36,141 nt of DNA, from NCBI GenBank assembly GCA_021647315.1, contig JAKIUY010000040.1:1-36141 (forward strand). The letters run 5' to 3'. A model generated the notes under the pieces. The model was not told the DNA's origin. It saw only the letters and a list, made by a program, of their open reading frames with translations, and searched no databases. The position numbers and the translations under genes are program-made. Shown piece by piece: positions 25,276-33,430 of this stretch. The DNA is from Victivallaceae bacterium (GTDB lineage: Bacteria > Verrucomicrobiota > Lentisphaeria > Victivallales > Victivallaceae). Every line of letters starts with the position of its first letter. Position 1 is the stretch's first letter.

Positions 25276-25896
25276 CTACCATATTCCCATGCTGAATAAG
25301 ATGGCTAAAGTAACAATTAAGGCACTGAAAATCACCACAATACATACCGGCATGAAAAAACCTACCCCCAGTCGGAATAACTGTTTAAAAGAGAGTGAAG
25401 CAAGTTCATGAATCATGCTGTTACTACCGTTGTTTGCTGTTCCAGTTTCGGCTCCGATAAGTTTTGCAATTCTTGCATTCTGGCGGATTAGTTCCAGTCG
25501 ATAGTTTTCCGCGGTACGATTGGCTTCGCCGAGTTCTGTCGAATTTTCTGCAAACGCCGCTTCACGTTCTCCGAGCTCTTCCAGTGCCGCTAGGTTTTCC
25601 TTTAACAAAGCTTGCAGTTTATCTATTTCTTCGGCATAATATTTGAAACGTTTGGCATCTTCTTCGAAATTAACAATTGCTTCACTGTAACGGGCGGTCA
25701 GATCACGGCGGTGCCGAACAAATTCAGCGTGTCGGTTCTTCAACGCCTTGAGCATCGTTTTCCCAGTATCAACTGACTTTGTATCACTGTGCCCATTTGA
25801 CATTTGTTCCACCTGCTGTGGCGACAAAGTGGTTATTTTATCCCGGACTTTTATCAGTCCGTCACTGACGTAATCATTGCGTTGATTTAATTTCAT
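25276..25896 (-). CDS. coiled-coil protein with C-terminal membrane anchor
   Basis: 206 residues. A charged helical stretch (about 55-145; DEDAKRF-like and EELGEREAAFAENSTELGEA segments, rich in E, K, A, L) is predicted to form a coiled coil. After a short Gly/Asn linker (GTANNGSNS), a hydrophobic end (about 175-205, FFMPVCIVVIFSALIVTLAI) anchors it in the membrane. No enzymatic motif. Start ATG 25896 with a poor SD (gagaat). It stands alone. Function unknown; scaffold or envelope role is speculation. Confidence 0.7.
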   Translation of the reverse strand: MKLNQRNDYVSDGLIKVRDKITTLSPQQVEQMSNGHSDTKSVDTGKTMLKALKNRHAEFVRHRRDLTARYSEAIVNFEEDAKRFKYYAEEIDKLQALLKENLAALEELGEREAAFAENSTELGEANRTAENYRLELIRQNARIAKLIGAETGTANNGSNSMIHELASLSFKQLFRLGVGFFMPVCIVVIFSALIVTLAILFSMGIW

Positions 25897-25981
25897 CTGA
25901 TTCTCGCTTGTTTTTTCGGGGAACGTTGTTCACCCTTACGTTATATTTTACCGATTCCACAATGTAGATAACATTAACGCA

Positions 25982-26232
25982 ATTACGTATGAAAGTCAAC
26001 TGTCAAACCACCTTACCGTAGGAATTGATCAAGGAAATACTGAGTTACGCCGATTAGCAATTCAATTAGCCTGGCTGTGGTATCACTGGCAGCCGGATTC
26101 TGAAATAATAAAAAAATGGTCGAAGCAGCTAAAACAGAAAGGACGGCAACGAAAAACGGCAATCGTTGTATGGCACGTCAATTAATGGCTGCACTTTACA
26201 GAGATATTGTAAAAGGCGAAGAAATAAAATGA
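25982..26232 (+). pseudogene. IS110-family transposase, C-terminal relic with frameshift
   Basis: From about 26021 the plus strand reads GIDQGNTELRRLAIQLAWLW, then YHWQPDSEIIKKWSKQLKQK, then GRQRKTAIV. This matches the C-terminal Transposase_20 domain of IS110 elements, where GN..LR..LIQLAW and a QPDS...W pattern are usual. After TAIV the frame runs into a stop; shifting frame continues the homology as MARQLMAALYRDIVKGEEIK to a TGA at 26230-26232. So only about 80 codons remain, with a frameshift near 26165 and no N-terminal RuvC-like domain. A dead insertion sequence fragment. Confidence 0.75.
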
Positions 26233-26256
26233 GCAAAGAAGAACGGATAAGATTTT

Positions 26257-26325
26257 GGCGGGAGGACACCTCGGGTCGCGCCTTGGCTAAAACCGTCATT
26301 GTAGATTGAGGCCTCCCGCCTTTTT
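26257..26325 (+). terminator. long-armed hairpin with T-run after the IS110 relic
   Basis: ggcgggagg (26257-26265) and cctcccgcc (26312-26320) are perfect 9-bp arms with a 46-base loop, followed by five Ts. It is a terminator by form, though the loop is large. A 26-codon frame starting at 26229 (MSKEERIRFWRE...) runs through the left arm and loop. Its position right behind the relic makes it part of the old element's end or a local terminator. Confidence 0.55.
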
Positions 26326-26397
26326 AAATTAGCAAATCTTCACCTGAATTCATAGGTCAAGACTACCGCCTTACTATCAAGCTCGGATTCGGCATAA

Positions 26398-26589
26398 AAC
26401 GTTCGTCGTGCATCCTCACTATTTATTCCGATTCAGCTTGACATCCAGTTGCTTTCCTGGCGGAATGCTTTGCCAGAGGGCATAATTTATCAAAATAAGA
26501 AATGGGATTTTATTGCAAAAAAATCGAGAAAAAACAGGCTTTGGGACTTGCCAAACGGGCTCATAGAAGGAGCGACCTCCCGGGCGTGA
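26398..26589 (+). other. start-less coding-like frame in the relic region
   Basis: A frame of 63 codons without start codon reads RRASSLFIPIQLDIQLLSWR, NALPEGIIYQNKKWDFIAKK, then NRLWDLPNGLIEGATSRA to a TGA. Its composition looks protein-like, but the opposite strand is also open (60 codons, 26419-26601) and neither matches a family I recognise. The rest of 26326-26631 shows nothing further. Probably decayed coding DNA. Confidence 0.25.
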
Positions 26590-26631
26590 ACTGTTCGTCA
26601 CCGGAAGGTGACTCCTGCATTCTCTGTTTTT

Positions 26632-28491
26632 CTATTTTCCATCTATTGTTTCCACAAGACCTTCATCAATAGCGGCTTTTAGATATTTTTCATTTTTGGG
26701 AAACATATTAACTGCTTTTACTAGATATTCAATTGCTGTTTGACGATCGCCTGTTGCACGACTTAAAAGATAAAGTTGAAAATATAACGATGGACGTTCA
26801 GGTGAACGTTTTAGTGCTTCATTATAAAGGAATTGAGCCTGTTTTATATAACCGCGGTTTGCCATAAAACTTGCAGCAATTCGATAAGGGTAGGGGGAGT
26901 ATGGCGCAAGTTTATTGCAATGCTGTAGTTTTCTCATTATCGCATCTGGTTGAACTCTGAAAAATTCCTCTTTTGTTTTTGTTCTAGCATCACAGCCTTC
27001 ACTGAGTTTTGTCATGGCGTAATCAAGTTTTATCAATCTGATCCCGCCATAAAGAGCAACGCTGGCAAATATAACGGCGATCAGTCGCCAGGCAATTTTC
27101 AGCGACAGTGAGGTTGGTTTATTATTTTCATTGTCACTGCTTGCTTTTGTATCATTGTTTGGTAACGTCAGCATAATTACCAATAACATTACCGTTGCCA
27201 TTGTTCCGGGTATCTGTAAATTGATATCAGCCATTGAATGTATTGTCCAGGCAGTAATACCCAGTAAAATCATTGACTTAGGACTAACAATCGCTTCAAG
27301 AAGCTGTTTATTGGAGGTGAATATTTTTTGAGCGCCATAGGCAATCGGATAGAGCAGGGCGGCGGTAATCGTTAGTAAACCGGCAATTCCGGTTTGTGAA
27401 GCAAACGCCATAATAATATTGTGTGGCGTATGCGGTGCTTCCTTGTGAAAAATAGTCTTTATCCCCATATAATCATGGAAAAAATCTCCCCAGCCTGAAC
27501 CAGCCCAGGGATGTTTCATGAAAATTTCAGCTGAACGCAACAGATAATCAATGCGTACGGTTATCGAGGCAAAAGTACGACCGTAATATTTCATGGCAAC
27601 AACCCCGCCGATACAGCCTGTCAGTCCAATAATAACCGTCATGATTTTTATCTTTTTACTCAGCGGCAACAGTAAGATAAAAAATGCGGTTGCCGCAATT
27701 ACAGCCAACAGGGCAGCCCGACTGCCAGTCTGGTAAAGCACAAACAGCGAAACCGCCGCGAATGGAATCATGAAAACCATCCGGCTTATTTTGGGCGGGT
27801 CAATCCTGCCGCACCATTGCCATAACAGTGCCAGACATAACGGCACGGTTAACAGCAGGTGAGCCGCCAGACTATTGCAAAGTCCGAACGGGCCGAACAC
27901 TCTGGGATTATTAAGTACATTATTAATGTCACTGTTAACCGTAACGCCGGTACGCGTCTCTTGTGCTCTGATAAACTCTCTAGTCTCTTCAAAACCACTG
28001 AAATACTGTTCCAGTGAAAGTAACAGGGTCACCGCAACCGATGCCAGCAGTGCAATATAAAAATAACGCCGATACTCTGGCCGGTTGGCTAATATCAACC
28101 ATATTGCCGCTCCCCAGACCGTGATGCCGGTTAAATGTACCGTTTCAATTATAGGAAAATCCATGACACTGGCATTGATGAAACCTATAGTCCCAACTAC
28201 CGGCAACAGGAGCCATAATCCCAGGTTGATAAATGACGGCTTAAGAGTTTTTTGACGTGGTAGATGAAAACAGCTTAATGTGCTAAACAGCAACCCACCG
28301 GCAACAATCGGAAAGAAATAGACCGGCCAGGTGACAATCAGCCAGCCAAAGAGCTGTTTAGGATAAAACCCCGCGACTTCCGGTATTGCGGCAATAGAAC
28401 CAAATTTCAGTGGTAGCAAAAAAGTAACAAAGATTGCAAGTGCCGCAACTGTACTTTGCGCGTTAGAGATAAATTTACCTTGCTCTGGCAT
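26632..28491 (-). CDS. O-antigen ligase/polymerase-like membrane protein with C-terminal TPRs
   Basis: 619 residues with about 12 membrane helices up to residue 480, then a soluble part. The Wzy_C/WaaL region is clear: GSRAALLAVIAATAFF near 255, and the large loop with AGSGWGDFFHDY and EAPHTPHNIIMAFASQTGI, where the histidine before N is conserved. The soluble tail (about 515-610) holds TPR-like helices (AQFLYNEALKRSPERPSLYF, then AIEYLVKAVNMFPKN). Such proteins attach or polymerise undecaprenyl-linked glycans, and TPR-tailed versions are common in bacteria that glycosylate proteins or make exopolysaccharide. No other glycan gene is next to it. Start ATG 28491 with a weak SD. Confidence 0.88.
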   Translation of the reverse strand: MPEQGKFISNAQSTVAALAIFVTFLLPLKFGSIAAIPEVAGFYPKQLFGWLIVTWPVYFFPIVAGGLLFSTLSCFHLPRQKTLKPSFINLGLWLLLPVVGTIGFINASVMDFPIIETVHLTGITVWGAAIWLILANRPEYRRYFYIALLASVAVTLLLSLEQYFSGFEETREFIRAQETRTGVTVNSDINNVLNNPRVFGPFGLCNSLAAHLLLTVPLCLALLWQWCGRIDPPKISRMVFMIPFAAVSLFVLYQTGSRAALLAVIAATAFFILLLPLSKKIKIMTVIIGLTGCIGGVVAMKYYGRTFASITVRIDYLLRSAEIFMKHPWAGSGWGDFFHDYMGIKTIFHKEAPHTPHNIIMAFASQTGIAGLLTITAALLYPIAYGAQKIFTSNKQLLEAIVSPKSMILLGITAWTIHSMADINLQIPGTMATVMLLVIMLTLPNNDTKASSDNENNKPTSLSLKIAWRLIAVIFASVALYGGIRLIKLDYAMTKLSEGCDARTKTKEEFFRVQPDAIMRKLQHCNKLAPYSPYPYRIAASFMANRGYIKQAQFLYNEALKRSPERPSLYFQLYLLSRATGDRQTAIEYLVKAVNMFPKNEKYLKAAIDEGLVETIDGK

Positions 28492-28515
28492 AATTAATAT
28501 AATCCTAAATCAGGT

Positions 28516-28535
28516 GGCACCTGAAAGCAGGTGCC
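28516..28535. other. 7-bp perfect hairpin
   Basis: ggcacct and aggtgcc with a six-base loop, just upstream of the O-antigen ligase-like gene. The same aggtg/cacct pattern returns at 28657-28671. Confidence 0.6.
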
Positions 28536-28771
28536 GCTTCAAACTCCGCTCATGCGTCGCTACAGAAGCGGAAGTAAAACCTCAACTCTTGCCAAAAAAC
28601 GACAAAACTTTACGACTAAGTGTCTACAGACGTTCATCAAATATTTTATACATGTCAGGTGCCAAGCACCTAATTTGTATTTTTTTTGCTAATATATAAT
28701 ATAGATTTAAATGACTATAAATACAATTCAACAGTTGAAGATTTATCTGCTGGGACATAATAGAACTATAT

Positions 28772-28842
28772 AAATATTTTCGTAACGCAGAACAGCTGTT
28801 TGCAAGCAAGCGAAAATCCAACCTGTTTTTTTGTGGGTACTA
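28772..28842 (-). repeat. dispersed repeat, copy B
   Basis: Reverse complement aligns with 2643-2714, including an exact 20-base block at 28772-28791. It is 26 kb from copy A and in the opposite orientation. Both copies are intergenic. Confidence 0.7.
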
Positions 28843-28983
28843 GGTTAAAAATGCCCAGCAATTAATCTTCTGATACCGCAAAATTTAAAGTATTTAGTTT
28901 TACTGTTTTTTTATATATGAGATTGCAGATGCAGATTTTGACCTGTAGATTAAATAGCGATTTTAAAAAGGGAAAGTTTCGTG

Positions 28984-30486
28984 ATGATCAAAATTTCAAA
29001 ATATATTATATGCTTTGTTTTATCTTGCCTGTGGTTAAATTGTTTCGCTGGAAATATAAAAACACAGGCAGGTGCTGCGCAAATACAGGTTGATACTGAA
29101 AAATTCAGACAAGATTTCAACCGTATTGAACGTCAGAAACTGGCATTGTCAATTAAGCATTTTCAGAAGCTTGTCGAATGGGCTCTGGGCTTGAGAAAAC
29201 GTACCATTAGTTTTGCTGAGATCCTTCAGGTGAAACATAAAAACAGTATTCCTATTTCCGGTAAAGATGTGGATATTCTGCAACAGGGAATACAGGAACA
29301 TCTGCTGTTGCGCGAAGAAATTTTGAAAGTCATTTATGCATTTCAACTTTATAATATTAAATATGATTTTGCCGACAAAGAGTTGCGTTTAACGTCTGAG
29401 ATGCTTTCGCTAGCTGGAGCTTTAGTATTGTATGATAATTTTGCAATTTCTATCATGACTTTTCAAAATGATGCTAAATTAAGGCGTTTAGTAAATCGCG
29501 GTGATCGTGGGTTTGATTTAAATGCGGATAAATTGGAAGAGGTTTTAAATAATTACCACTCTTCAAGTAACAGAAAAAAGATTATTAAGATTTTACAGCA
29601 GATAAAAGCTAATAGAACATGGATAGATCAAGCTAAAGTAAAAAACAAAGATATGGCATATCTTGATGAACTCATAACGCAAAGTCCTTCAGTACAATCA
29701 ATTCAAGGGAATAATACTATTAAAAATTATTCTATCTATTGGGGTTTATTTAAAGCCCACAGCAAGGATAATATAAGCAAATTCAAAGAGAGCGCTTTTA
29801 ATGAAGTAAGTAAAATGTTTGGCAACAGTGTTGGTTTAGTTCAATCAAGGCGAGGTTATTTATATAAAAATAAAACAGTGGCTGAAGAACTGAAAACTAT
29901 CCTTAAACCGCTAGATATTCTGCTGGATCAAACCCCGTTCAGATTAACCGCTAAATTTATCCCCGGGCATTTCGGACATGTTGCAATCTGGACCGGTTCT
30001 CCTGATGAACTGAAAAAACTCGGACTGTGGGAACATCCGAAAATAAAACCTTATCAAGCGGATATCATCGCTGGCAAAAGAATCATCGAAGCCCTGCGTG
30101 ATGGTGTGCAACTTAATACAATAGAGCATTTTATGGATGTTGATGATATCGTTGTTCTGCGACTGGTACAAGCGATAAACAGAAAAAAACAGTTGGATAC
30201 TACAATCAGAGCATTCAGACAATTAGACAAAGAATATGATTTCAATTTTGATGTTGAGACATCAGATAAAATTGTCTGTTCAGAATTGGCATACATGGTT
30301 TTTACAAATATAAAATGGCCGACAGAAAACACGTTGGGACGCAATACTATCAGTCCTGATAATGTGGCATATTTAGCAACAGCTAAAACCCATCCCTTTA
30401 AATTAATCAAATTTTACTACAAGGGCAGGGACATGAAAGAAGAGGCATTGAAAACCTATAAAAAAGTTCTTAAAAGCCATAAATAA
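28984..30486 (+). CDS. secreted permuted papain-like (YiiX/YebB-type) protein
   Basis: Predicted exported protein of 500 residues. A signal peptide (ISKYIICFVLSCLWLNCFAG) is followed by a helical region of about 290 residues without recognised domain. The C-terminal part (about 310-460) is a YiiX/YebB-like circularly permuted NlpC/P60 domain: LLDQTPFRLTAKFIPGHFGH with the catalytic His, IWTG, then VCSELAYMVF with the catalytic Cys433 (numbered from the upstream GTG). The order His before Cys is the permuted one. Family members act on cell-wall peptides, lipids or amide bonds; target unknown. GTG at 28981 and ATG at 28984 both follow AGGGAAAG; I use the ATG. It precedes the lipoprotein gene by 55 bases. 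Confidence 0.85.
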   Translation: MIKISKYIICFVLSCLWLNCFAGNIKTQAGAAQIQVDTEKFRQDFNRIERQKLALSIKHFQKLVEWALGLRKRTISFAEILQVKHKNSIPISGKDVDILQQGIQEHLLLREEILKVIYAFQLYNIKYDFADKELRLTSEMLSLAGALVLYDNFAISIMTFQNDAKLRRLVNRGDRGFDLNADKLEEVLNNYHSSSNRKKIIKILQQIKANRTWIDQAKVKNKDMAYLDELITQSPSVQSIQGNNTIKNYSIYWGLFKAHSKDNISKFKESAFNEVSKMFGNSVGLVQSRRGYLYKNKTVAEELKTILKPLDILLDQTPFRLTAKFIPGHFGHVAIWTGSPDELKKLGLWEHPKIKPYQADIIAGKRIIEALRDGVQLNTIEHFMDVDDIVVLRLVQAINRKKQLDTTIRAFRQLDKEYDFNFDVETSDKIVCSELAYMVFTNIKWPTENTLGRNTISPDNVAYLATAKTHPFKLIKFYYKGRDMKEEALKTYKKVLKSHK

Positions 30487-30541
30487 TAATTAGATTTTAT
30501 CTGAAATATAAAACTACACTACATACAGGAGTAAACGTAAA

Positions 30542-32332
30542 ATGAAAAAATTATTGAATGGTTGTTTGGGATTATTGATGGTTGCAATATTGACTGGATG
30601 CATGAGTAAAAAAATAACTTCTGCCAAACAGACCAGTTTTGATGCCGTAGCCGAAAAACTTAATCCGGGCGGAGATTTTTATATGTATTACAATCCAGTT
30701 CAAGTTCTCTCCGGTCTGGAAGAAAGTATAAAACAATTACAGCAAATAGTGCTCGCAATGCCGGATGTTTCTTCTGAAGATAAAACTAATATCGATAAAG
30801 GATTTAAACTTGGCTCTAGTATTATTAAAAACTCCGGTATAACTGAAATCAGTGGTTTGGGTTTAAGTTCAATTGCTATCAATGACCGCCTCTATCGCAA
30901 TACAATATTTATTCATCACTATGCTGAAGCCAACAAGGGAATATTATGGAAATTGTTCAATCAATTACCTAAAGCACAACGGTTGTTGAAGCTGTTACCG
31001 GCTGATACTGCTTTGGCGGGGGCTACCGATTTTAAAACTAAACGGCTGCTTGACTGGCTGGAATCAGAATTTAACCAAGTAAATTTTCCGCAGATCAAGA
31101 CTAAAATAGCCGAAGCCAGAGCACAGGCTCTGAAAAATGGCATTGATATTGATAAACTATTGAGTTCATTTAATGGACAATATGGGATAATTATCACGCT
31201 TGATCCGACAAAAATCAGTAAAATACCAGTTCAAGGCAATATGCTAGACGTGCCACGACCAGGACTAGCCTTGGTCACTGAAGTTGGTGATGATTATATT
31301 TTTGAACTCTTGAAAGCAAAATTGCCGATGGCTAAATTTACCCTACTGAAAGGCGGCAATAAACAGCTGTTTATCCAGCTGCCGAAAATGATAGATGTTG
31401 ACCTGTCGCCAACAGTGATATTGACTACTGATGGTCTGTTAATAATTGCCAGTAATCTTGAACTGGCTAATGAAATTATTGCTACCGATAAAAACGGCAA
31501 CGGCTTGTTAGCAACGGACAAGTTCAAACAACTGGCTCAAGGTATTCCATTGCAGGGTAATGGCTTTGAATTTATCGGTCCGAGATTCAGTAAAATCATT
31601 GCCGATATTCAGAAGCAAATTATTAACAAGTCATTGGAAAAAGATAAAACAGCAAAACTCGGAAAAATGGTATTAAACAAATTTAATCTTTTGGGATCGG
31701 TCATGGAAACATTCGGAGTAACTCAAAATACTCCGACTGGACTCATTGAAGTGAATAATTCAACCGCCAGTCAAGGAACAGTTCTGCTACTTCAAGCAGC
31801 AATAGCACCAACCGCTATCATGGCTGGGATGCTGTTACCAGCACTGAATGCAGCTAGAGAAAAGGCCCGCAGGATTTCTTGTGCCAGTAATCTGAAACAG
31901 ATTGGACTCGGACTATCTAGGTATGCAGTCGATAATGACAATGCTTACCCAACTGCCGGCGAAGCCATTTGGTTAAATAAAATAAAAACTTATAGCGGTT
32001 TAAGGGATAGCAATATTTCCTGTTGTCCAAGTAGCAATATCACCCCTGTACAAAAAGGTCAACCGTTTACGCAGGCAAATACAAGTTATATCTATTTGGG
32101 CAGTAAAAGGATATCTGATATTTTACGTCCAAGCTACACCCCGATAGTAATGGATAAACCCGGCAATCATACTAAATATATAAATATACTGTTTGTCGAT
32201 GGTCATGTTGCCGGATTTAAAGGTCAATTTAACAATTGCACGGATGTCATTAACATGCTCAACAAGAAATACCATTACAAACCAGCAGAATTAAAAGATT
32301 TATTATCCAGAGCCGCCAAATGTGATCAATAA
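30542..32332 (+). CDS. lipoprotein fused to pseudopilin-like DUF1559-type domain
   Basis: 596 residues. It begins with a lipoprotein signal (lipobox LTGC, Cys20 in LMVAILTGCMSK). About 400 residues without recognised domain follow (mostly alpha/beta, with repeats of KLLPADTALAG- and TTDGLLIIAS-like strands). From about 417 on it looks like a type II secretion/pseudopilin protein: MAGMLLPALNAAREKARRIS, then CASNLKQIGLGLSRYAVDND, with a C-terminal H-X9-DG motif (H about 543, DG about 553: NHTKYINILFVDGHV). But the prepilin leader (FTLIELLVV type) is replaced by GTVLLLQAAIAPTAIMAG. So a pseudopilin-like domain rides on a lipoprotein. No prepilin peptidase motif. SD and start at 30542 fit. Confidence 0.8.
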   Translation: MKKLLNGCLGLLMVAILTGCMSKKITSAKQTSFDAVAEKLNPGGDFYMYYNPVQVLSGLEESIKQLQQIVLAMPDVSSEDKTNIDKGFKLGSSIIKNSGITEISGLGLSSIAINDRLYRNTIFIHHYAEANKGILWKLFNQLPKAQRLLKLLPADTALAGATDFKTKRLLDWLESEFNQVNFPQIKTKIAEARAQALKNGIDIDKLLSSFNGQYGIIITLDPTKISKIPVQGNMLDVPRPGLALVTEVGDDYIFELLKAKLPMAKFTLLKGGNKQLFIQLPKMIDVDLSPTVILTTDGLLIIASNLELANEIIATDKNGNGLLATDKFKQLAQGIPLQGNGFEFIGPRFSKIIADIQKQIINKSLEKDKTAKLGKMVLNKFNLLGSVMETFGVTQNTPTGLIEVNNSTASQGTVLLLQAAIAPTAIMAGMLLPALNAAREKARRISCASNLKQIGLGLSRYAVDNDNAYPTAGEAIWLNKIKTYSGLRDSNISCCPSSNITPVQKGQPFTQANTSYIYLGSKRISDILRPSYTPIVMDKPGNHTKYINILFVDGHVAGFKGQFNNCTDVINMLNKKYHYKPAELKDLLSRAAKCDQ

Positions 32333-32365
32333 ATATCTATATAATTTGCTGTTTCGTAGCGATAG

Positions 32366-32610
32366 TCAAGAAATTTGAAGCAGTATCAACCAGGGGCAGG
32401 GGCACGCGATACACCTCTCGCCTGTACCCATAGCCTGAGCAAATTTGATGCTCAAACTACACTGGTCAATAAGTTTGACGATAACCATATTATTATCATT
32501 TTTTAGCTTAATATAACCATTTTGGGTATTTGAAAGTTGTTTACAGAGCCTCACATTAAAGCCAGCGATATTACCAGAGAAAACCAAAACCAGAATCGAG
32601 AATTTTTCAT
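32366..32610 (-). pseudogene. small secreted-protein gene broken by a frameshift
   Basis: An ATG at 32610 follows a near-perfect SD (TTTAAAGGA). It encodes MKNSRFWFWFSLVISLALM, a clear signal peptide, then runs into TGA after 19 codons. One frame over, from about the same point, the sequence is open for about 60 codons: NVRLCKQLSNTQNGYIKLKN, then NNMVIVKLIDQCSLSIKFAQ and a cysteine-containing end (ERCIACPCPW). Best read as a secreted small protein gene with a one-base shift near 32555. It could also be a genuine 19-codon peptide. Family not recognised. Confidence 0.45.
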
Positions 32611-32693
32611 TATACTATTTCCTTTAAAAGTTATTCCACAAAGTAACACATAATAGATTATCCCAAACTAATGGAATTTTATATTCACAGTCG

Positions 32694-32748
32694 GAGTTCA
32701 CAGCTTTAGCCTGTTTTCCCATGTAACGAACCTCTCGGTGAGTGAACT
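32694..32748. repeat. palindromic element related to 9665-9730
   Basis: agttcac (32695-32701) pairs with gtgaact (32742-32748). The left part, ggagttcacagctttagcct, resembles ggagtacagactttagcct at 9668. Shares the layout of a hairpin with a conserved agcctg inside. Confidence 0.55.
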
Positions 32749-32782
32749 ACAAATATAAAAAGCCAACAAACCCCATTGAATC

Positions 32783-32869
32783 AATTTAACATAAGATCCC
32801 TTATGCATTTTTCTTTAAACATTTTAAATAAACATTTGTAACGTCGCATAATGTATCTTATGTTAAATT
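32783..32869. repeat. 87-bp MITE-like element with 15-bp perfect inverted ends
   Basis: aatttaacataagat (32783-32797) and atcttatgttaaatt (32855-32869) are exact complements. After a 3-base mismatch on each side, ttatgc and gcataa extend the stem by six more. The centre (39 bases) is AT-rich and non-coding. It lies next to the broken transposase and other relics, so a non-autonomous transposon remnant is likely. Confidence 0.65.
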
Positions 32870-33002
32870 AACTATATCAAAAACAGTAAACTTATAAGTT
32901 GTAATATTTTTATAATAAAAGACTAATGAACTATTTTAAAACACTTGTTAATAAGTTGACAATAACTTTAAGGTAGAAATAGCGAGTTGTTAATAAACAG
33001 TA

Positions 33003-33025
33003 TGGTTGTTTTGCCAAAACAACCA
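33003..33025. other. perfect 11-bp hairpin with a one-base centre
   Basis: tggttgttttg, one C, caaaacaacca. Near-perfect dyad symmetry suggests an operator or a short hairpin. It is in the gap 32613-33430, of which the rest holds only short frames; one (about 33290-33380 minus, GRVDLFSIKLEILAERY) looks like decayed coding sequence. Confidence 0.6.
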
Positions 33026-33430
33026 CTCCTGCGATCCAAACTACCAATAGGACTCGAAAAAGTGCTGAAAGATGTCAGCCACTAATTTAACGAATGACAA
33101 AAAGGTAAACCTGGGATCATAAAAAAACTAAATTTTTTCAGGCATCTATATTGAGATTTTACGTTTTCTTCATGTGGATATTTTACAACATAATCTGCCC
33201 TGTTAGTCGAGTCAGCAAGAGGATATATTGCAACTCACGCTTGATTTGAGTTCAATTTTTAGTTGAGCCCAGTAAGACAGATACTCCCGTGCTGTCATTT
33301 TTAACGTTTCAGTATCTTTCAGCTAGAATCTCAAGCTTAATTGAAAATAAGTCCACCCTGCCCTGTTTTGAAGAGCAACCTTGAAATATTTTTTTTAGCT
33401 AGTAATTTATCTTTGGAGAGAAATTAAAGT

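Larger units (their letters stand above)
28492..28980. other. intergenic region rich in hairpins
   Basis: Between two divergent genes. It has ggcacct gaaagc aggtgcc (28516-28535), ccgcttc/gaagcgg (from 28534), and aggtgc caa gcacct (28657-28671) followed by a T-run at 28680-28687. The motif aggtgc/gcacct recurs in each. Copy B of the 72-bp repeat follows at 28772. Promoters for both flanking genes must lie here, but none stands out. Confidence 0.55.

Noticed and set aside
26419..26601. 60-codon minus-strand frame.
   Set aside because: The opposite strand is also open and looks slightly more protein-like; no SD or family. Treated as relic DNA.
32783..32869. Possible integron attC site: the ends read ATTTAAC and GTTAAAT, which fit RYYYAAC/GTTRRRY.
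   Set aside because: The stem is continuous for 15 bp instead of showing R and L boxes with a spacer and extra-helical bases. No cassette array or integrase is visible, and AT-rich inverted repeats match these loose motifs by chance.
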